Below are positions 43,978-52,091 of a DNA stretch of 64,000 nt, one piece after another. The DNA is from Actinomycetes bacterium (GTDB taxonomy: Bacteria > Actinomycetota > Thermoleophilia > Solirubrobacterales > 70-9). Numbering within the stretch: the first letter of the stretch is position 1; every line of letters begins with the position of its first letter. The notes under the pieces are model-generated. The model was not told where the DNA came from. It did no database searches and was given only the letters and a program-made list of their open reading frames with translations. The translations under genes were made by a program, and so were the position numbers. The DNA lies in NCBI GenBank assembly GCA_016861045.1, contig BOKP01000002.1, positions 124,001-188,000 on the forward strand, read 5' to 3'.

Positions 43978-44808
43978 CTGGCCGCTCCCCTGCTCCCCTT
44001 CGCGCAACTGGATCTGGCCGGCAGGCTCGGCCCCGGCGATGGCCGCTACCTCGTGCGGCCCCAGAGCGACCCCGGCGCCGAGCCCGACGTCCTGGTGCTG
44101 ACTACGCTCGGAGCGCCGCGGGCCGCGACCCGCCTCCGGCGCGGCCGTGTTCGACCGCTCGCGGGCCCACCGGAGGCGACGCCGCTGCCGCTCACGCGCG
44201 TCACGCTGATCCGTCCGCGCCCGTTCGACGACGACGCTGCGGCGGCCGCCTGGCTGCGCCGGGTCGGCACCGACCGCGAGCTCCGGAGCAGCCTCGCGCG
44301 CGAGGCCGCGGTCCAAGTCAACCGCCTGCTCCACGCGCACCGGACCGCCGCCGGCGATCCCTGCGTCGCCGACATCGACCCCGCCCGGGCCGCGGCCGTC
44401 CGCTTCGGCTACGGCAGCGGCGATGAGGTTGCCGACGGCCGCTGGCACGCCGCCTTCGAGCTCGCCGACGCAGATCGCGCGAAGCTCTTCCGGCGCGACT
44501 ACGAGGCGCTGCGGCCGCAGGAGCGGGTCGCCGCCGTCCTCGGTGGCCGCGAGTCCGTCGCGCCGCACGAGGAGCTGATCGTCCGCGCTCGCGGCGACTT
44601 CGACGCCGGCCGGATGGCGACCGCGGCGCTCGGCCTCGGCGCCGCGTTCCGGGCGCTACGGGCAAGCGGCGGCGCCGACGCCGGTGCCGCCGGTGCCGCC
44701 GCCGGTGCCGAGGACGCCGTCCTCGCCGGCCGCCACCCCGACGAGGAAGCGCTCGCAACGGCCCTGCGCGCCGCCGAGACCGAGATCAGGCGCCGCGCCA
44801 GGGACTGA
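43978..44808 (+). CDS. Hypothetical helical protein, apparent CTG start
   Basis: A 276-residue protein if read from CTG at 43978, or 251 from the first canonical codon, GTG at 44053. The frame has a stop at 43960-43962 (the hydrolase stop) and no ATG/GTG/TTG before 44053. The extra residues (MAAPLLPFAQLDLAGRL then GRYLVR) join smoothly to a beta-rich N-terminal half, so I prefer CTG; AGGGACGGGG lies about 8 nt before it. The C-terminal half is Ala/Gly/Arg-rich with helical repeats and a low-complexity Gly-Ala-Ala stretch. No family recognised. Confidence 0.6.
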   Translation: MAAPLLPFAQLDLAGRLGPGDGRYLVRPQSDPGAEPDVLVLTTLGAPRAATRLRRGRVRPLAGPPEATPLPLTRVTLIRPRPFDDDAAAAAWLRRVGTDRELRSSLAREAAVQVNRLLHAHRTAAGDPCVADIDPARAAAVRFGYGSGDEVADGRWHAAFELADADRAKLFRRDYEALRPQERVAAVLGGRESVAPHEELIVRARGDFDAGRMATAALGLGAAFRALRASGGADAGAAGAAAGAEDAVLAGRHPDEEALATALRAAETEIRRRARD

Positions 44809-44820
44809 GGCTCGCGAGCC
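44809..44820. terminator. Palindrome at the convergent gene ends
   Basis: GGCTCGCGAGCC is a perfect 12-bp palindrome directly after the stop of the plus-strand gene, followed by a second small inverted repeat (CTTCG/CGAAG). It lies between genes converging from both sides, so it may terminate transcription, though there is no T run. Confidence 0.35.
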
Positions 44821-44926
44821 AAGCCGAGAACCTTCGCCATACCGAAGAACGCCGCCCCGGCTCGCCTCCCCGACGGCGCCCGTGGCATCGACGCCGACCG
44901 GGACCGGCGACGGCGCCGGCCCGGCC

Positions 44927-45691
44927 TCAGCCCAGCGCCGCCAGGACCGCGGTCAGCTCGTCGGCCACGTCGCCCTCGAGCTTCAGCGCCGCGTCGCGGT
45001 CATACGGGGTCGGCCCCTTCGTCACGATTGCGACCCGGCCGCCGGCGGCGAGGGTCAGCTCCGGCAGCCCGGCCGCCGGATAGACCTCCAGGGAGCTGCC
45101 GATGCAGACCATCAGCTCGGCGCCGCCGGCCAGCTCGCGTGCCCGCTCGATCGCCGCGGCCGGCAGCATCTCGCCGAAGAGGACCACGTCGGGCTTGACG
45201 AGGCCCGCGGGGCAGACGTCGCAGACGGCGATCCCGCGCGAGTCGAAGAGCCCGTCGACCTCGGCGAGCCCGTAGGCCTGCCCGCAGGCGACGCAGCTCG
45301 AGGTCGCGATCGACCCGTGGACCTCGATCAGCTCTCGGGTTCCGGCGGCGCGGTGGAGCCGGTCGATGTTCTGGGTGATGACCGCGGCGAGCAGGCCCTC
45401 GGACTCGAGCGCGGCGAGCGCCGCGTGCGCCGGGTTCGGCCGCTTGCCGCCGAGCATCGCGAAGCGCGGCCGGTAGAACTCCCAGAAGCGCTTCGGATCG
45501 CGGCGGAAGGCCTCGATCGAAGCGACCTCGAACGGATCCACATCCGACCAGATCCCCTCGCCGGGCGTCCGGAAGTCGGGGATGCCGGAGGGGACGCTGA
45601 TCCCGGCGCCGGTCAGGGCGACGGTCGAGCGGGAGGAGCGGATCAGCGCGGCCAGCGTGTCGACGCCGGTGGAGCTGGTCGAAGGCCTCAC
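44927..45691 (-). CDS. cobB: NAD-dependent protein deacylase, Sir2 family
   Basis: A 254-residue sirtuin removing acyl groups from lysines. It has ALTGAGIS at 26-32, the IPDFRTPGEGIW loop, TQNIDRLH at 106-113, catalytic H125 (VHG), zinc Cys C133, C136, C157 and C160, and GSSLEVYPAA. All residues for activity are present. The lack of an Arg/Tyr pair pattern of desuccinylases was not checked in structure, so acyl preference is open. It follows the beta-oxidation fusion gene by 49 nt; control of acyl-CoA metabolism by deacetylation is a sensible role. Confidence 0.93.
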   Translation of the reverse strand: MRPSTSSTGVDTLAALIRSSRSTVALTGAGISVPSGIPDFRTPGEGIWSDVDPFEVASIEAFRRDPKRFWEFYRPRFAMLGGKRPNPAHAALAALESEGLLAAVITQNIDRLHRAAGTRELIEVHGSIATSSCVACGQAYGLAEVDGLFDSRGIAVCDVCPAGLVKPDVVLFGEMLPAAAIERARELAGGAELMVCIGSSLEVYPAAGLPELTLAAGGRVAIVTKGPTPYDRDAALKLEGDVADELTAVLAALG

Positions 45692-45740
45692 CGGCGCCGT
45701 GCAAGCGGCGAGCAGCGCTCGGGGACCGCTCGCCGCTCGC

Positions 45741-47744
45741 TCACTCGCCCTTCCACTGCGGCGTCCGCTTGCCGAGGAAGGCGGCGATCCCCTCCTTCGC
45801 GTCGGCGCTCAAGAACGCCGCGGCGAAGCCCGCCTTCTCGGCCTCGATCCCCTCGTCGAGATCCCCCTTGTGGGATACCCGCTTGATCTGGGCGACGGCG
45901 ACCGGGGCCTGTCCCGCGAGCTTGCGGGCGAAGGCGAGCGCGGTGTCGAACATCTCGTGATCGGGGGCGATGTGGTTGACGAGGCCCGTCTCGTAGGCCT
46001 CGGCGGCCGTGATCGCGTCGCCGATCAGGTTCATCTCGAGCGCCTTCTGGGGTCCGACCAGGCGGGGCAGTCGCTGGGTGCCGCCGAAGCCGGGGATGAT
46101 CCCGAGCTTGACCTCGGGCTGGCCGAAGACCGCCGAGTCGGCGGCGATCCGCATGTCGCAGGCCATCGCCAGCTCGCAGCCGCCGCCGAACGCGAGCGAG
46201 TTGACGGCGGCGATCGTGGCCACGTCGGCGCTGCCGAGCTCGCGCAGGAGGGCGTGGCCGTCCTCGATCAGCCCGGCGCCCGAGGACTCGTCCATCTGCG
46301 TGAACGCCTTGATGTCGGCACCGGCCGAGTAGACGAGCGGGATCGAGGAGGCGATCACCAGCGCCCGCAGCGAATCGTCTGCCTTGACCTTCTCCCAGAC
46401 CGCCCGCAGGTCGACTATGACCTGCGGGCTGATCGAGTTCATCGGCAGGTTGGCGAGCCAGGCGATCGCCACGCCACCGTCCCGGGTCTCGAGCTTGACG
46501 GTCTCGGCCTGCTCGCCCTCGTCGGGCCGGGGATACGCGTAGAAGCCCTGTCCGGCGGCGAGCCCGAGGCGTCCCTGGGCGACGAGGCGCTTCAGGATCG
46601 TCGGCACGGCAAAGCGGTCCGGCTGCTCCCCGGCGAGGCGCTCGAGCTTCTCGAGGACGACGTCGAGGCCCTCGATGTCGGCCTTCCAGAACGGCGGGAA
46701 CAGGCCGCGGCGAGGATCGAGCCCGGCGCCCGCCATCATCCCGAGGTCGATCTCGCGGACCGTGCAGACCCCCTCCTCGAGCAGCAGGCAGGCCTCGACC
46801 AGGGCCTTCAGCGAGAACATCTCGACAAGCGCGTCGACGTCGGGGTCGGCTTCGCCCCCGATGTTCGGCTCGCCGCCCTCGTAGGCGCCCGCGCCGCCGC
46901 TCTTGACGCCGAGCTTGCCCTGCTCGACCAGCTCCTGCATGCCCCGGTGGACGTAGAAGCGGTCGCCGTAGGACTCGCGCAGGTGCTCGGCGACGTGAAG
47001 GACGGTGTCGAGGCCGAGGAAGTCGGTGAGGACGAACGGGCCCATCGGGGCGGCGTTCGCGGACGCGATCCCCTCGTCGATCTTCTTGATCGAGAGGCCC
47101 TTCTCCTCCTGCTCGCGCCAGACCTCCGCGACGGCCGAGTTGAGGATCCGGTTGACGACGAAGCCGGGCACCTCCTCGCAGACGATCGGCTGCTTCTTGA
47201 CCGCCTGGGCGAAGTTGAACGCGGTCGCCACGGTCTCGTCGGATGTGTCCTCGCCGCGGACGATCTCGAGCAGCGGCATCACCGACGCCGGGTAGAAGAA
47301 ATGGAAGCCGACGACCTTGTCGGGTCGCAGCGTCGCGTCGCCCATCTCGGTGACCGAGAGCGAAGACGTGTTGCTGCTGATCACGGCGTGACCGGGCGTG
47401 ACGCGATCGAGCTCGGCGAACACGGCCTGCTTGATCTCCATCCGCTCCGGCGCCGCCTCGATCACGAAGTCGACATCGCCGAACGAGGAGTAGTCGGTCG
47501 TGCCCTCGATCCGGCCCATGACCTCGTCGAGGCGCGCGTCGGCCTGCTCCCGGGTGAGCTTCTCCTTGGCGACGAGCTTGTCGAGCTGCCCCTTGGTGAC
47601 CTCGCGGGCCTTGTCGAGCCCGTGGTGGACGAACTTCATGTCGATGTCCTTGAGGACGACGTCGATGTCGGCCGCGGCGATCGCCTGGGCGATCTCACCG
47701 CCCATCGTGCCGGCGCCGACCACTGCTGCCTTGAAGACGAACAT
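45741..47744 (-). CDS. Fused 3-hydroxyacyl-CoA dehydrogenase / enoyl-CoA hydratase (FadN-type order)
   Basis: A 667-residue beta-oxidation enzyme. Residues 1-390 are the NAD-binding dehydrogenase (AAVVGAGTMGGEIAQA at 7-22, SSNTSSLSVTEM with the catalytic region, FHFFYPASVMPLLE with the catalytic His). Residues 400-667 are the hydratase (SAGADIKAF oxyanion loop, FGGGCELAMACD and GQPEVKLGIIPGFGG with both catalytic Glu). The order is reversed compared with proteobacterial FadB and corresponds to Bacillus FadN. Both active sites look complete. No thiolase gene follows directly; the next gene is Sir2. Confidence 0.94.
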   Translation of the reverse strand: MFVFKAAVVGAGTMGGEIAQAIAAADIDVVLKDIDMKFVHHGLDKAREVTKGQLDKLVAKEKLTREQADARLDEVMGRIEGTTDYSSFGDVDFVIEAAPERMEIKQAVFAELDRVTPGHAVISSNTSSLSVTEMGDATLRPDKVVGFHFFYPASVMPLLEIVRGEDTSDETVATAFNFAQAVKKQPIVCEEVPGFVVNRILNSAVAEVWREQEEKGLSIKKIDEGIASANAAPMGPFVLTDFLGLDTVLHVAEHLRESYGDRFYVHRGMQELVEQGKLGVKSGGAGAYEGGEPNIGGEADPDVDALVEMFSLKALVEACLLLEEGVCTVREIDLGMMAGAGLDPRRGLFPPFWKADIEGLDVVLEKLERLAGEQPDRFAVPTILKRLVAQGRLGLAAGQGFYAYPRPDEGEQAETVKLETRDGGVAIAWLANLPMNSISPQVIVDLRAVWEKVKADDSLRALVIASSIPLVYSAGADIKAFTQMDESSGAGLIEDGHALLRELGSADVATIAAVNSLAFGGGCELAMACDMRIAADSAVFGQPEVKLGIIPGFGGTQRLPRLVGPQKALEMNLIGDAITAAEAYETGLVNHIAPDHEMFDTALAFARKLAGQAPVAVAQIKRVSHKGDLDEGIEAEKAGFAAAFLSADAKEGIAAFLGKRTPQWKGE

Positions 47745-47780
47745 TCCGCTCCTAACTTGGGTTCCCGAGGGCCCGCAAGG

Positions 47781-48227
47781 CTACCCGTTCGCCTCGAGCC
47801 GGAGGGCGCCGAGCGAACGCGCGAGCGAGCCCCGCATCTGCGCCCGGATGAAGAGCAGATCGGTCAGGCGGCGGAGCGGCCCGCCGCCCCGGAGCCCGTA
47901 GTCGAGCCGTTGCGCGACCCTGGTGACGGGTTCGGCCGCCGGGGCGATCGCGAAGCGCGTCTCGAGCGTGCCGCACGATTCCGGGTCCTCGTACTCGATC
48001 CGGTGCAGCGTGCGCGGCTCGTGCGCGAGCACGCGCTCACGGACCTCTCCTCGTCCCGCCTCGTTCGAGCGCCAGACGAGCTCGCCACCCGCGTCCGGGT
48101 ACCCGTCGCTGCGCACGACCGCCGCGTAGCCGTCCACCCACGACGGCCAACGATCGCGGTCGAAGTAGAGCTCCCAGACGTCGGCGAGCGGCGCCTCGAT
48201 CTCCACCGCGGCCTCAATCGTCGCCAT
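47781..48227 (-). CDS. SRPBCC (START/Bet v1-like) protein
   Basis: A 148-residue helix-grip protein of the polyketide cyclase/dehydrase-like group: ATIEAAVEIEAPLADVWELYFDRDRWPSW at the start in two parts, a central beta sheet and the C-terminal helix RAQMRGSLARSLGALRLEA. These proteins bind hydrophobic ligands. The gene overlaps padR by 14 nt, so the regulator and the binder are made together. The ligand is unknown. Confidence 0.8.
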   Translation of the reverse strand: MATIEAAVEIEAPLADVWELYFDRDRWPSWVDGYAAVVRSDGYPDAGGELVWRSNEAGRGEVRERVLAHEPRTLHRIEYEDPESCGTLETRFAIAPAAEPVTRVAQRLDYGLRGGGPLRRLTDLLFIRAQMRGSLARSLGALRLEANG

Positions 48228-48663
48228 AGATCTCGCGCTGGATCAGGGTCACGGTTCGGATCATCGAGTCGAGGAACGGCGCCAGGTCGCCGCGCAGCCG
48301 CTCATACTCCTCCCTGCCTTCGCCCGTGATCGAGTAGAAGCGGCGGGTGCGGCGGTCGGGATGCTCCCAGCGGCCCTCGATCAGCCCGCGGCGCTCGAGC
48401 TCGCGCAGCAGCGGGTACATCGTGTTCGGGTTGACGGAGATGACGCCGCCGCTGATCTCCTCGATCTCCTCGATCAGGCGATTGCCGTAGGTGGGCTCGC
48501 GGGCGAGCAGGTGGAGCACCAGCAGCGGGAAGACGTCACGGCGGCGCAGCTCGCCCCCGAAGACGTCGGAGGGACGGCCACGGCGGCCCTTGCGGCTCCG
48601 CCCGCTCGCCCGGGTGGCCTCGGCGACCGCCTCGGCAACGGGCTTCGATCGACGTTCGGCCAT
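48214..48663 (-). CDS. PadR family transcription regulator
   Basis: A 149-residue winged-helix repressor. After a basic N-terminus (residues 1-40) the PadR motif is clear: VFPLLVLHLLAREPTYGNRLIEEIEE, SVNPNTMYPLLRELERRGLIEG and RRFYSITGEGREEYERL. The C-terminal helix for dimerisation is short. The ATG lies 7 nt after TATAGT (48671-48676). A tandem 22-bp repeat covers its -35 region and is a good autoregulation site. Confidence 0.9.
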   Translation of the reverse strand: MAERRSKPVAEAVAEATRASGRSRKGRRGRPSDVFGGELRRRDVFPLLVLHLLAREPTYGNRLIEEIEEISGGVISVNPNTMYPLLRELERRGLIEGRWEHPDRRTRRFYSITGEGREEYERLRGDLAPFLDSMIRTVTLIQREIYGDD

Positions 48664-48670
48664 CGCCGCG

Positions 48671-48698
48671 ACTATATGGCTCGCACGGTTCCGTTCAA
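48671..48698 (-). promoter_or_regulatory. padR promoter
   Basis: On the minus strand TTGAAC (48693-48698) and TATAGT (48671-48676) are separated by 16 nt, and the start codon follows 7 nt after the -10, so the mRNA is probably leaderless. The -35 lies inside the first of two tandem repeats. Confidence 0.6.
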
Positions 48699-48722
48699 CT
48701 GGCTCGCACGGTTCCGTTCAAC
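48678..48722. repeat. Tandem 22-bp repeat over the padR promoter, candidate operator
   Basis: Two perfect 22-bp copies (48678-48699 and 48701-48722) are separated by one base. Each contains the inverted repeat ACGG-TT-CCGT and one TTGAAC -35 hexamer on the minus strand. With a period of 23 bp the copies lie on nearly the same helix face. Cooperative PadR binding is likely but unproven. Confidence 0.6.
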
Positions 48723-48908
48723 GGGTCCAGCGCCGGCCGGCCGCGCTCAAGGACCCGGCCGGGGCTCCCGATAGGGGCGCTGTAGAGGTCGGTGGATCGC
48801 CTGCAGGGCGCGCTCACGGAGGAGCGTGACCAGGGTCACGATGGCCTCGGGTGAGCGGTCCGACAGGGAAGTCGAGCCGGCCCACCAGTCGCATCCGCCG
48901 GCCTCTAC

Positions 48909-49094
48909 GCAGGTCAGCGCGCGACTCGCAGCCCTCTGGGCTGCTCGACTGCGCCGGGCCGCCGGGGCGAGGCCCCGGCGACCCTCCCATGCAGGTCAGC
49001 GCGCGACTCGCAGCCCTCTGGGCTGCTCGACTGCGCCGGGTCGCCGGGTCGAGGCCCCGGCGACCCTCCCATGCAGGTCAGCGCGCGACTCGCG
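48909..49094. repeat. 82-bp non-coding tandem repeat, 2.25 copies
   Basis: Units start at 48909, 48991 and 49073, with the third truncated after about 21 nt. The period is not a multiple of three and no frame suits coding. Each full unit contains two hairpins: GCAGCCC-TCT-GGGCTGC and a 9-bp stem CGCCGGGGC-GAG-GCCCCGGCG, the latter with one mismatch in the second unit. The tract fills most of the 549-nt gap between padR and the acyl-CoA dehydrogenase. The remaining 48723-48908 shows nothing recognisable. Confidence 0.8.
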
Positions 49095-49155
49095 CGGCTC
49101 CGCCGCTCAGAGGACGGAGGACGGCACCAGATCTGTCATCTGTCACCACTCAGAC

Positions 49156-49181
49156 AAAGGGCCGAGCTGAACGCCCGGCCC
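49156..49181 (-). terminator. Terminator of the acyl-CoA dehydrogenase gene
   Basis: On the minus strand GGGCCG and CGGCCC pair around an 11-nt loop and are followed by TTTGT, about 30 nt after the stop codon. It is a weak intrinsic terminator. Confidence 0.45.
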
Positions 49182-49212
49182 CTCGTGGCCGCTCGCTGAT
49201 CAGCGGTCCTAG

Positions 49213-50427
49213 CTAGGCCGCGACGACCTCCTCGACGCCCTTGTCGTCGTCCTTCTCCATCGCCTCGGGGATGCGCTCGTCGACGTTGCGGCCCATCAGC
49301 ACCTCCTTGGCGATCACGAGGCGCTGGATCTGCGAGGTGCCCTCGTAGAGCTGCATGATCTTCGCGTCGCGCATGATCTTCTCGACCGGGTACTCCTTGA
49401 TGAACCCGTAGCCGCCGTAGACCTGGACGGCATCGGTCGCGACCTCCATCGCCGAGTCGGCGGCGAAGCGCTTCGCGTGCGAGGCCTCGAGGGTGTTCCG
49501 CAGGCCGTGGTCGAGCCGCGAGGCCGACTGCCAGGTGAGCAGGCGCGCCGCCTCGATCTTCGTCGCCATGTCGGCGATCATGAACGCGACCGCCTGGTGC
49601 ATCGCGATCGGCACGCCGAACTGCTGCCGCTCCTTCGAGTACGAGCAGGCGAACTCGAACGCCGAGCGGGCGATCCCGACCGCCATCGCGGCGACGCCGG
49701 GACGGGTCCGGTCGAGCGTCATCATCGCCAGCTTGAACCCCTTGTTCTCCTCTCCGAGGAGGTTCGCCTCGGGGATCTCGGTCTCGTTGAACGTGACCGT
49801 GGCGGTGTTCGAGGCCCGCTGCCCGAGCTTGTCCTCCTTCTTGTCGATGACGATCGTGTCGTCACGCGGCACGACGAAGGCGGAGATCCCGCGGTGGCCG
49901 GCGTCCTTGTCGGTCTTCGCGTAGACCGTGTACCAGTCGGCGTACTGGCCGTTGGTGATGAAGCACTTGGAGCCGTTGATGACCCACTTGTCGCCCTTCT
50001 TGGTGGCCGTCGTCTTCATCCCCGAGACGTCGGAGCCGGCGTCGGGCTCGGTCAGGCAGAAGCTCGCGAGCTTCGGCTCCTCGGTCAGCATCCCGAGGAA
50101 CTCCTTCTTGATCTCCTCGCTGCCGCCGAGCGCTACCGGCGCCGAGGCGAGGCCGTTGGCGGCAAGCGAGGTGCCGATGCCGGAGCAGCCCCAGCCGAAC
50201 TCCTCCTCGATCAACGCGCCCGACAGGTAGTCGAGGCCGGGCCCGCCGTACTTCTCCGGCGTGTGGGTGTTGATCAGGCCGATCTCCCAGGCCTTCTCGA
50301 TGACCTCCTGGGGCCAGGTGCCGTCCCTGTCGTACTCCCAGGCGACCTTGCGCATCTCCTTCTCGGCGAAGCTGTGCGCCATCTCCCGCAAGTCCTTCTG
50401 CTCGTCGGTAAGGGTGAAGTCAACCAC
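49213..50427 (-). CDS. Acyl-CoA dehydrogenase
   Basis: A 404-residue FAD enzyme of beta-oxidation or branched-chain catabolism. It shows CLTEPDAGSDVSGMKTTA, ITNGQYADW, DRTRPGVAAMAVGIA, YSKERQQFGVPI, QVYGGYGFIKEYPVEKIMRDA and the catalytic Glu in QLYEGTSQIQRLVIA. The extended charged C-terminus (EAMEKDDDKGVEEV) is species-specific. The GTG has GAAGGAG about 8 nt upstream. It is divergent from the CoA-transferase gene, with a TetR-type palindrome between. Confidence 0.95.
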   Translation of the reverse strand: MVDFTLTDEQKDLREMAHSFAEKEMRKVAWEYDRDGTWPQEVIEKAWEIGLINTHTPEKYGGPGLDYLSGALIEEEFGWGCSGIGTSLAANGLASAPVALGGSEEIKKEFLGMLTEEPKLASFCLTEPDAGSDVSGMKTTATKKGDKWVINGSKCFITNGQYADWYTVYAKTDKDAGHRGISAFVVPRDDTIVIDKKEDKLGQRASNTATVTFNETEIPEANLLGEENKGFKLAMMTLDRTRPGVAAMAVGIARSAFEFACSYSKERQQFGVPIAMHQAVAFMIADMATKIEAARLLTWQSASRLDHGLRNTLEASHAKRFAADSAMEVATDAVQVYGGYGFIKEYPVEKIMRDAKIMQLYEGTSQIQRLVIAKEVLMGRNVDERIPEAMEKDDDKGVEEVVAA

Positions 50428-50567
50428 CGTGGATCGCTCCTTCTAAGTCGCTTTCGGTGCCCGGTCGGGGCGCCCGGCGGCGGCTGGGCCGACAACTCGC
50501 CGCCGCGAGGAGATCACGGCGACCGGGTCGGATCAGCGGCGCGGATGGGGGCCACGTCCGAAACCGA

Positions 50568-50583
50568 TTGACTGGTCAGTCAA
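50568..50583. promoter_or_regulatory. TetR-type operator between acyl-CoA dehydrogenase and CoA-transferase genes
   Basis: TTGACTG-GT-CAGTCAA is a perfect 7-bp inverted repeat with a 2-nt spacer. TTGACT at its edge, on both strands, can act as a -35 for each divergent gene (plus strand: 18 nt to AAGGAT). A TetR-family repressor of fatty acid catabolism is expected to bind here; none is encoded next to it. Confidence 0.7.
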
Positions 50584-50664
50584 CCAAGTCGAAGGATAGC
50601 CGCTGCGGCCGGCGGGCGCAACGCTCGCCGCCTCCGGCCGGGCGCGGCTGCGAGGATGGCGCCG

Positions 50665-51969
50665 ATGGCCTCCGCCGCCGAAGCCGCCGCCCGCGTCCGC
50701 CCCCTGGACACCCTCGGCCTGCCGCTCGGGCCCGGCCAGCCGCCCGAGTTCCTGCGCGCTCTCGGCGAGCGCGACGACTGGACCGACCTCCGCGTCTACG
50801 GCGCCCTGCTCGGTGTCGCGACCGAGCTGTTCTCGCGCTCCGGCGTCCACCTTCTGTCCGGCTTCTACGGGCCCTTCGAGCGCGCCCTCCGCGACGCCGG
50901 CGCCAACATCGGCTTCGCCCCGGCCGACTTCCGGCGCTTCGCTCCGCTCTACGAGCGGCAGCGGCCCCGGGTGATGTGCACGGCCGCCTCCTCCCCCGAC
51001 GCCGACGGCTGGTGCTCGCTGTCGCTGCACGCCGGGGGCTCGATCGGCGAGATCCACCGCGCCGGTGCCGACCCCGACCGGTTGCTCGTGGTCGAGGCCT
51101 CGAGCCGCTACCCGCACACCGTCGGCCTGCCGCCCGAGCATCCCCACCGGGTCCACGTCGACGAGGCCGACATCCTGATCGAGACCGACGCCGAGCCACT
51201 CGAGCTGCCGGCCGCGGAGCCGACCGAGGTCGACCGGGCGATCGCCGCTCACGCCAGCGCCTTCGTCGAGTCCGGCTCGACGATCCAGACAGGGATCGGC
51301 GCCGTCCCGTCGATGATCGCCTCGATCCTCGCCACCGGCGACCGCTCCGATCTCGGGATCCACTCGGAGATGTTCACCGACGGCCTGATGGAGCTTCACC
51401 TGGCCGGCGCCGTCGGCAACCGCAAGGGGATCTTCGACGGGGTGTCGGTGGCGACGTTCGCCTTCGGCTCGAGGCGCCTGTACGACTGGCTCGACGGCAA
51501 CGGGGACGTGGTCTTCCTGCCGGTTGACGTCGTCAACTCGGCGGACGTGATCAGCCGCAACCGTCGCATGGTCTCGATCAGCGCCGCGCTCGCGGTCGAC
51601 GTCCACGGGCAGGTCGTCGCCGACACGATCGCCGGGCGCCAGTACTCGGGTACAGGTGGCCAGGAGGACTTCGCCGCCGGGGCCGGGCTCGAGCTCGAGG
51701 ACCGCTCGCTGCTCTGCCTGCCGTCGACGGTCGAGATCGGTGGCGAGCTCCGATCCCGGATCGTTCCCGCCTTCGAGCGCGGCGCGGTGATCACCACCCC
51801 GCGCCACCAGGTCGATGTGATCGTCACCGAGCACGGCGCGGCGGAGCTGGCCGGCAAGACCGTGCACCAGCGCGGCCTCGAGCTCGCCCGGATCGCCCAC
51901 CCCGACTTCCGCGACGAGCTGATCGCCGCCGCCGAGCGCGCCTCTGGCGGCAACTCCCCCCTCCCCTGA
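50665..51969 (+). CDS. Acetyl-CoA hydrolase/CoA-transferase family (4-hydroxybutyrate CoA-transferase-like)
   Basis: A 434-residue two-domain CoA-transferase. The first half includes VMCTAASSPDADGWCSLSLHAG; the second has QTGIGAVPSMIA, the catalytic Glu in LGIHSEMFTDG, the VGNRKGIFDG loop, GRQYSGTGGQEDFAAGA and VDVIVTEHGAAEL. It moves CoA between short-chain acids and acetyl-CoA. The ATG at 50665 is preferred over that at 50656 because GAGGAT lies 7 nt upstream, as in other leaderless genes here. Confidence 0.92.
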   Translation: MASAAEAAARVRPLDTLGLPLGPGQPPEFLRALGERDDWTDLRVYGALLGVATELFSRSGVHLLSGFYGPFERALRDAGANIGFAPADFRRFAPLYERQRPRVMCTAASSPDADGWCSLSLHAGGSIGEIHRAGADPDRLLVVEASSRYPHTVGLPPEHPHRVHVDEADILIETDAEPLELPAAEPTEVDRAIAAHASAFVESGSTIQTGIGAVPSMIASILATGDRSDLGIHSEMFTDGLMELHLAGAVGNRKGIFDGVSVATFAFGSRRLYDWLDGNGDVVFLPVDVVNSADVISRNRRMVSISAALAVDVHGQVVADTIAGRQYSGTGGQEDFAAGAGLELEDRSLLCLPSTVEIGGELRSRIVPAFERGAVITTPRHQVDVIVTEHGAAELAGKTVHQRGLELARIAHPDFRDELIAAAERASGGNSPLP

Positions 51970-51987
51970 TCCGGGGCCCCCGGAGCC

Positions 51988-52028
51988 TGGGGCATTTCGG
52001 AGCCGCATGCGGTGCTGAGGATGCCCCA
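51988..52028. terminator. Bidirectional cruciform-like terminator
   Basis: TGGGGCAT and ATGCCCCA (8 bp) enclose a 25-nt loop that itself contains the 10-bp palindrome CCGCATGCGG at 52003-52012. It lies between the convergent CoA-transferase and amine oxidase genes. A second 6-bp stem (ACCTCG/CGAGGT) follows. No T run is present. Confidence 0.5.
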
Positions 52029-52091
52029 CCTCGGCCGTGGACGAGGTCGGGAAGGTCACGGCGCCGTCGGGTGCGGGGACGGCAGCGGTGA

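Noticed and set aside
41434-44568. A 1044-codon minus-strand frame
   Set aside because: It is the mirror of the secreted hydrolase gene, whose signal peptide and three domains are clear.
45582-48329. A 915-codon plus-strand frame
   Set aside because: Antisense to the FadN-type fusion and the SRPBCC gene; composition typical of shadow frames.
48909-49094. Possible CRISPR array
   Set aside because: The repeats are 82 bp, directly adjacent without variable spacers, and no cas genes are nearby.
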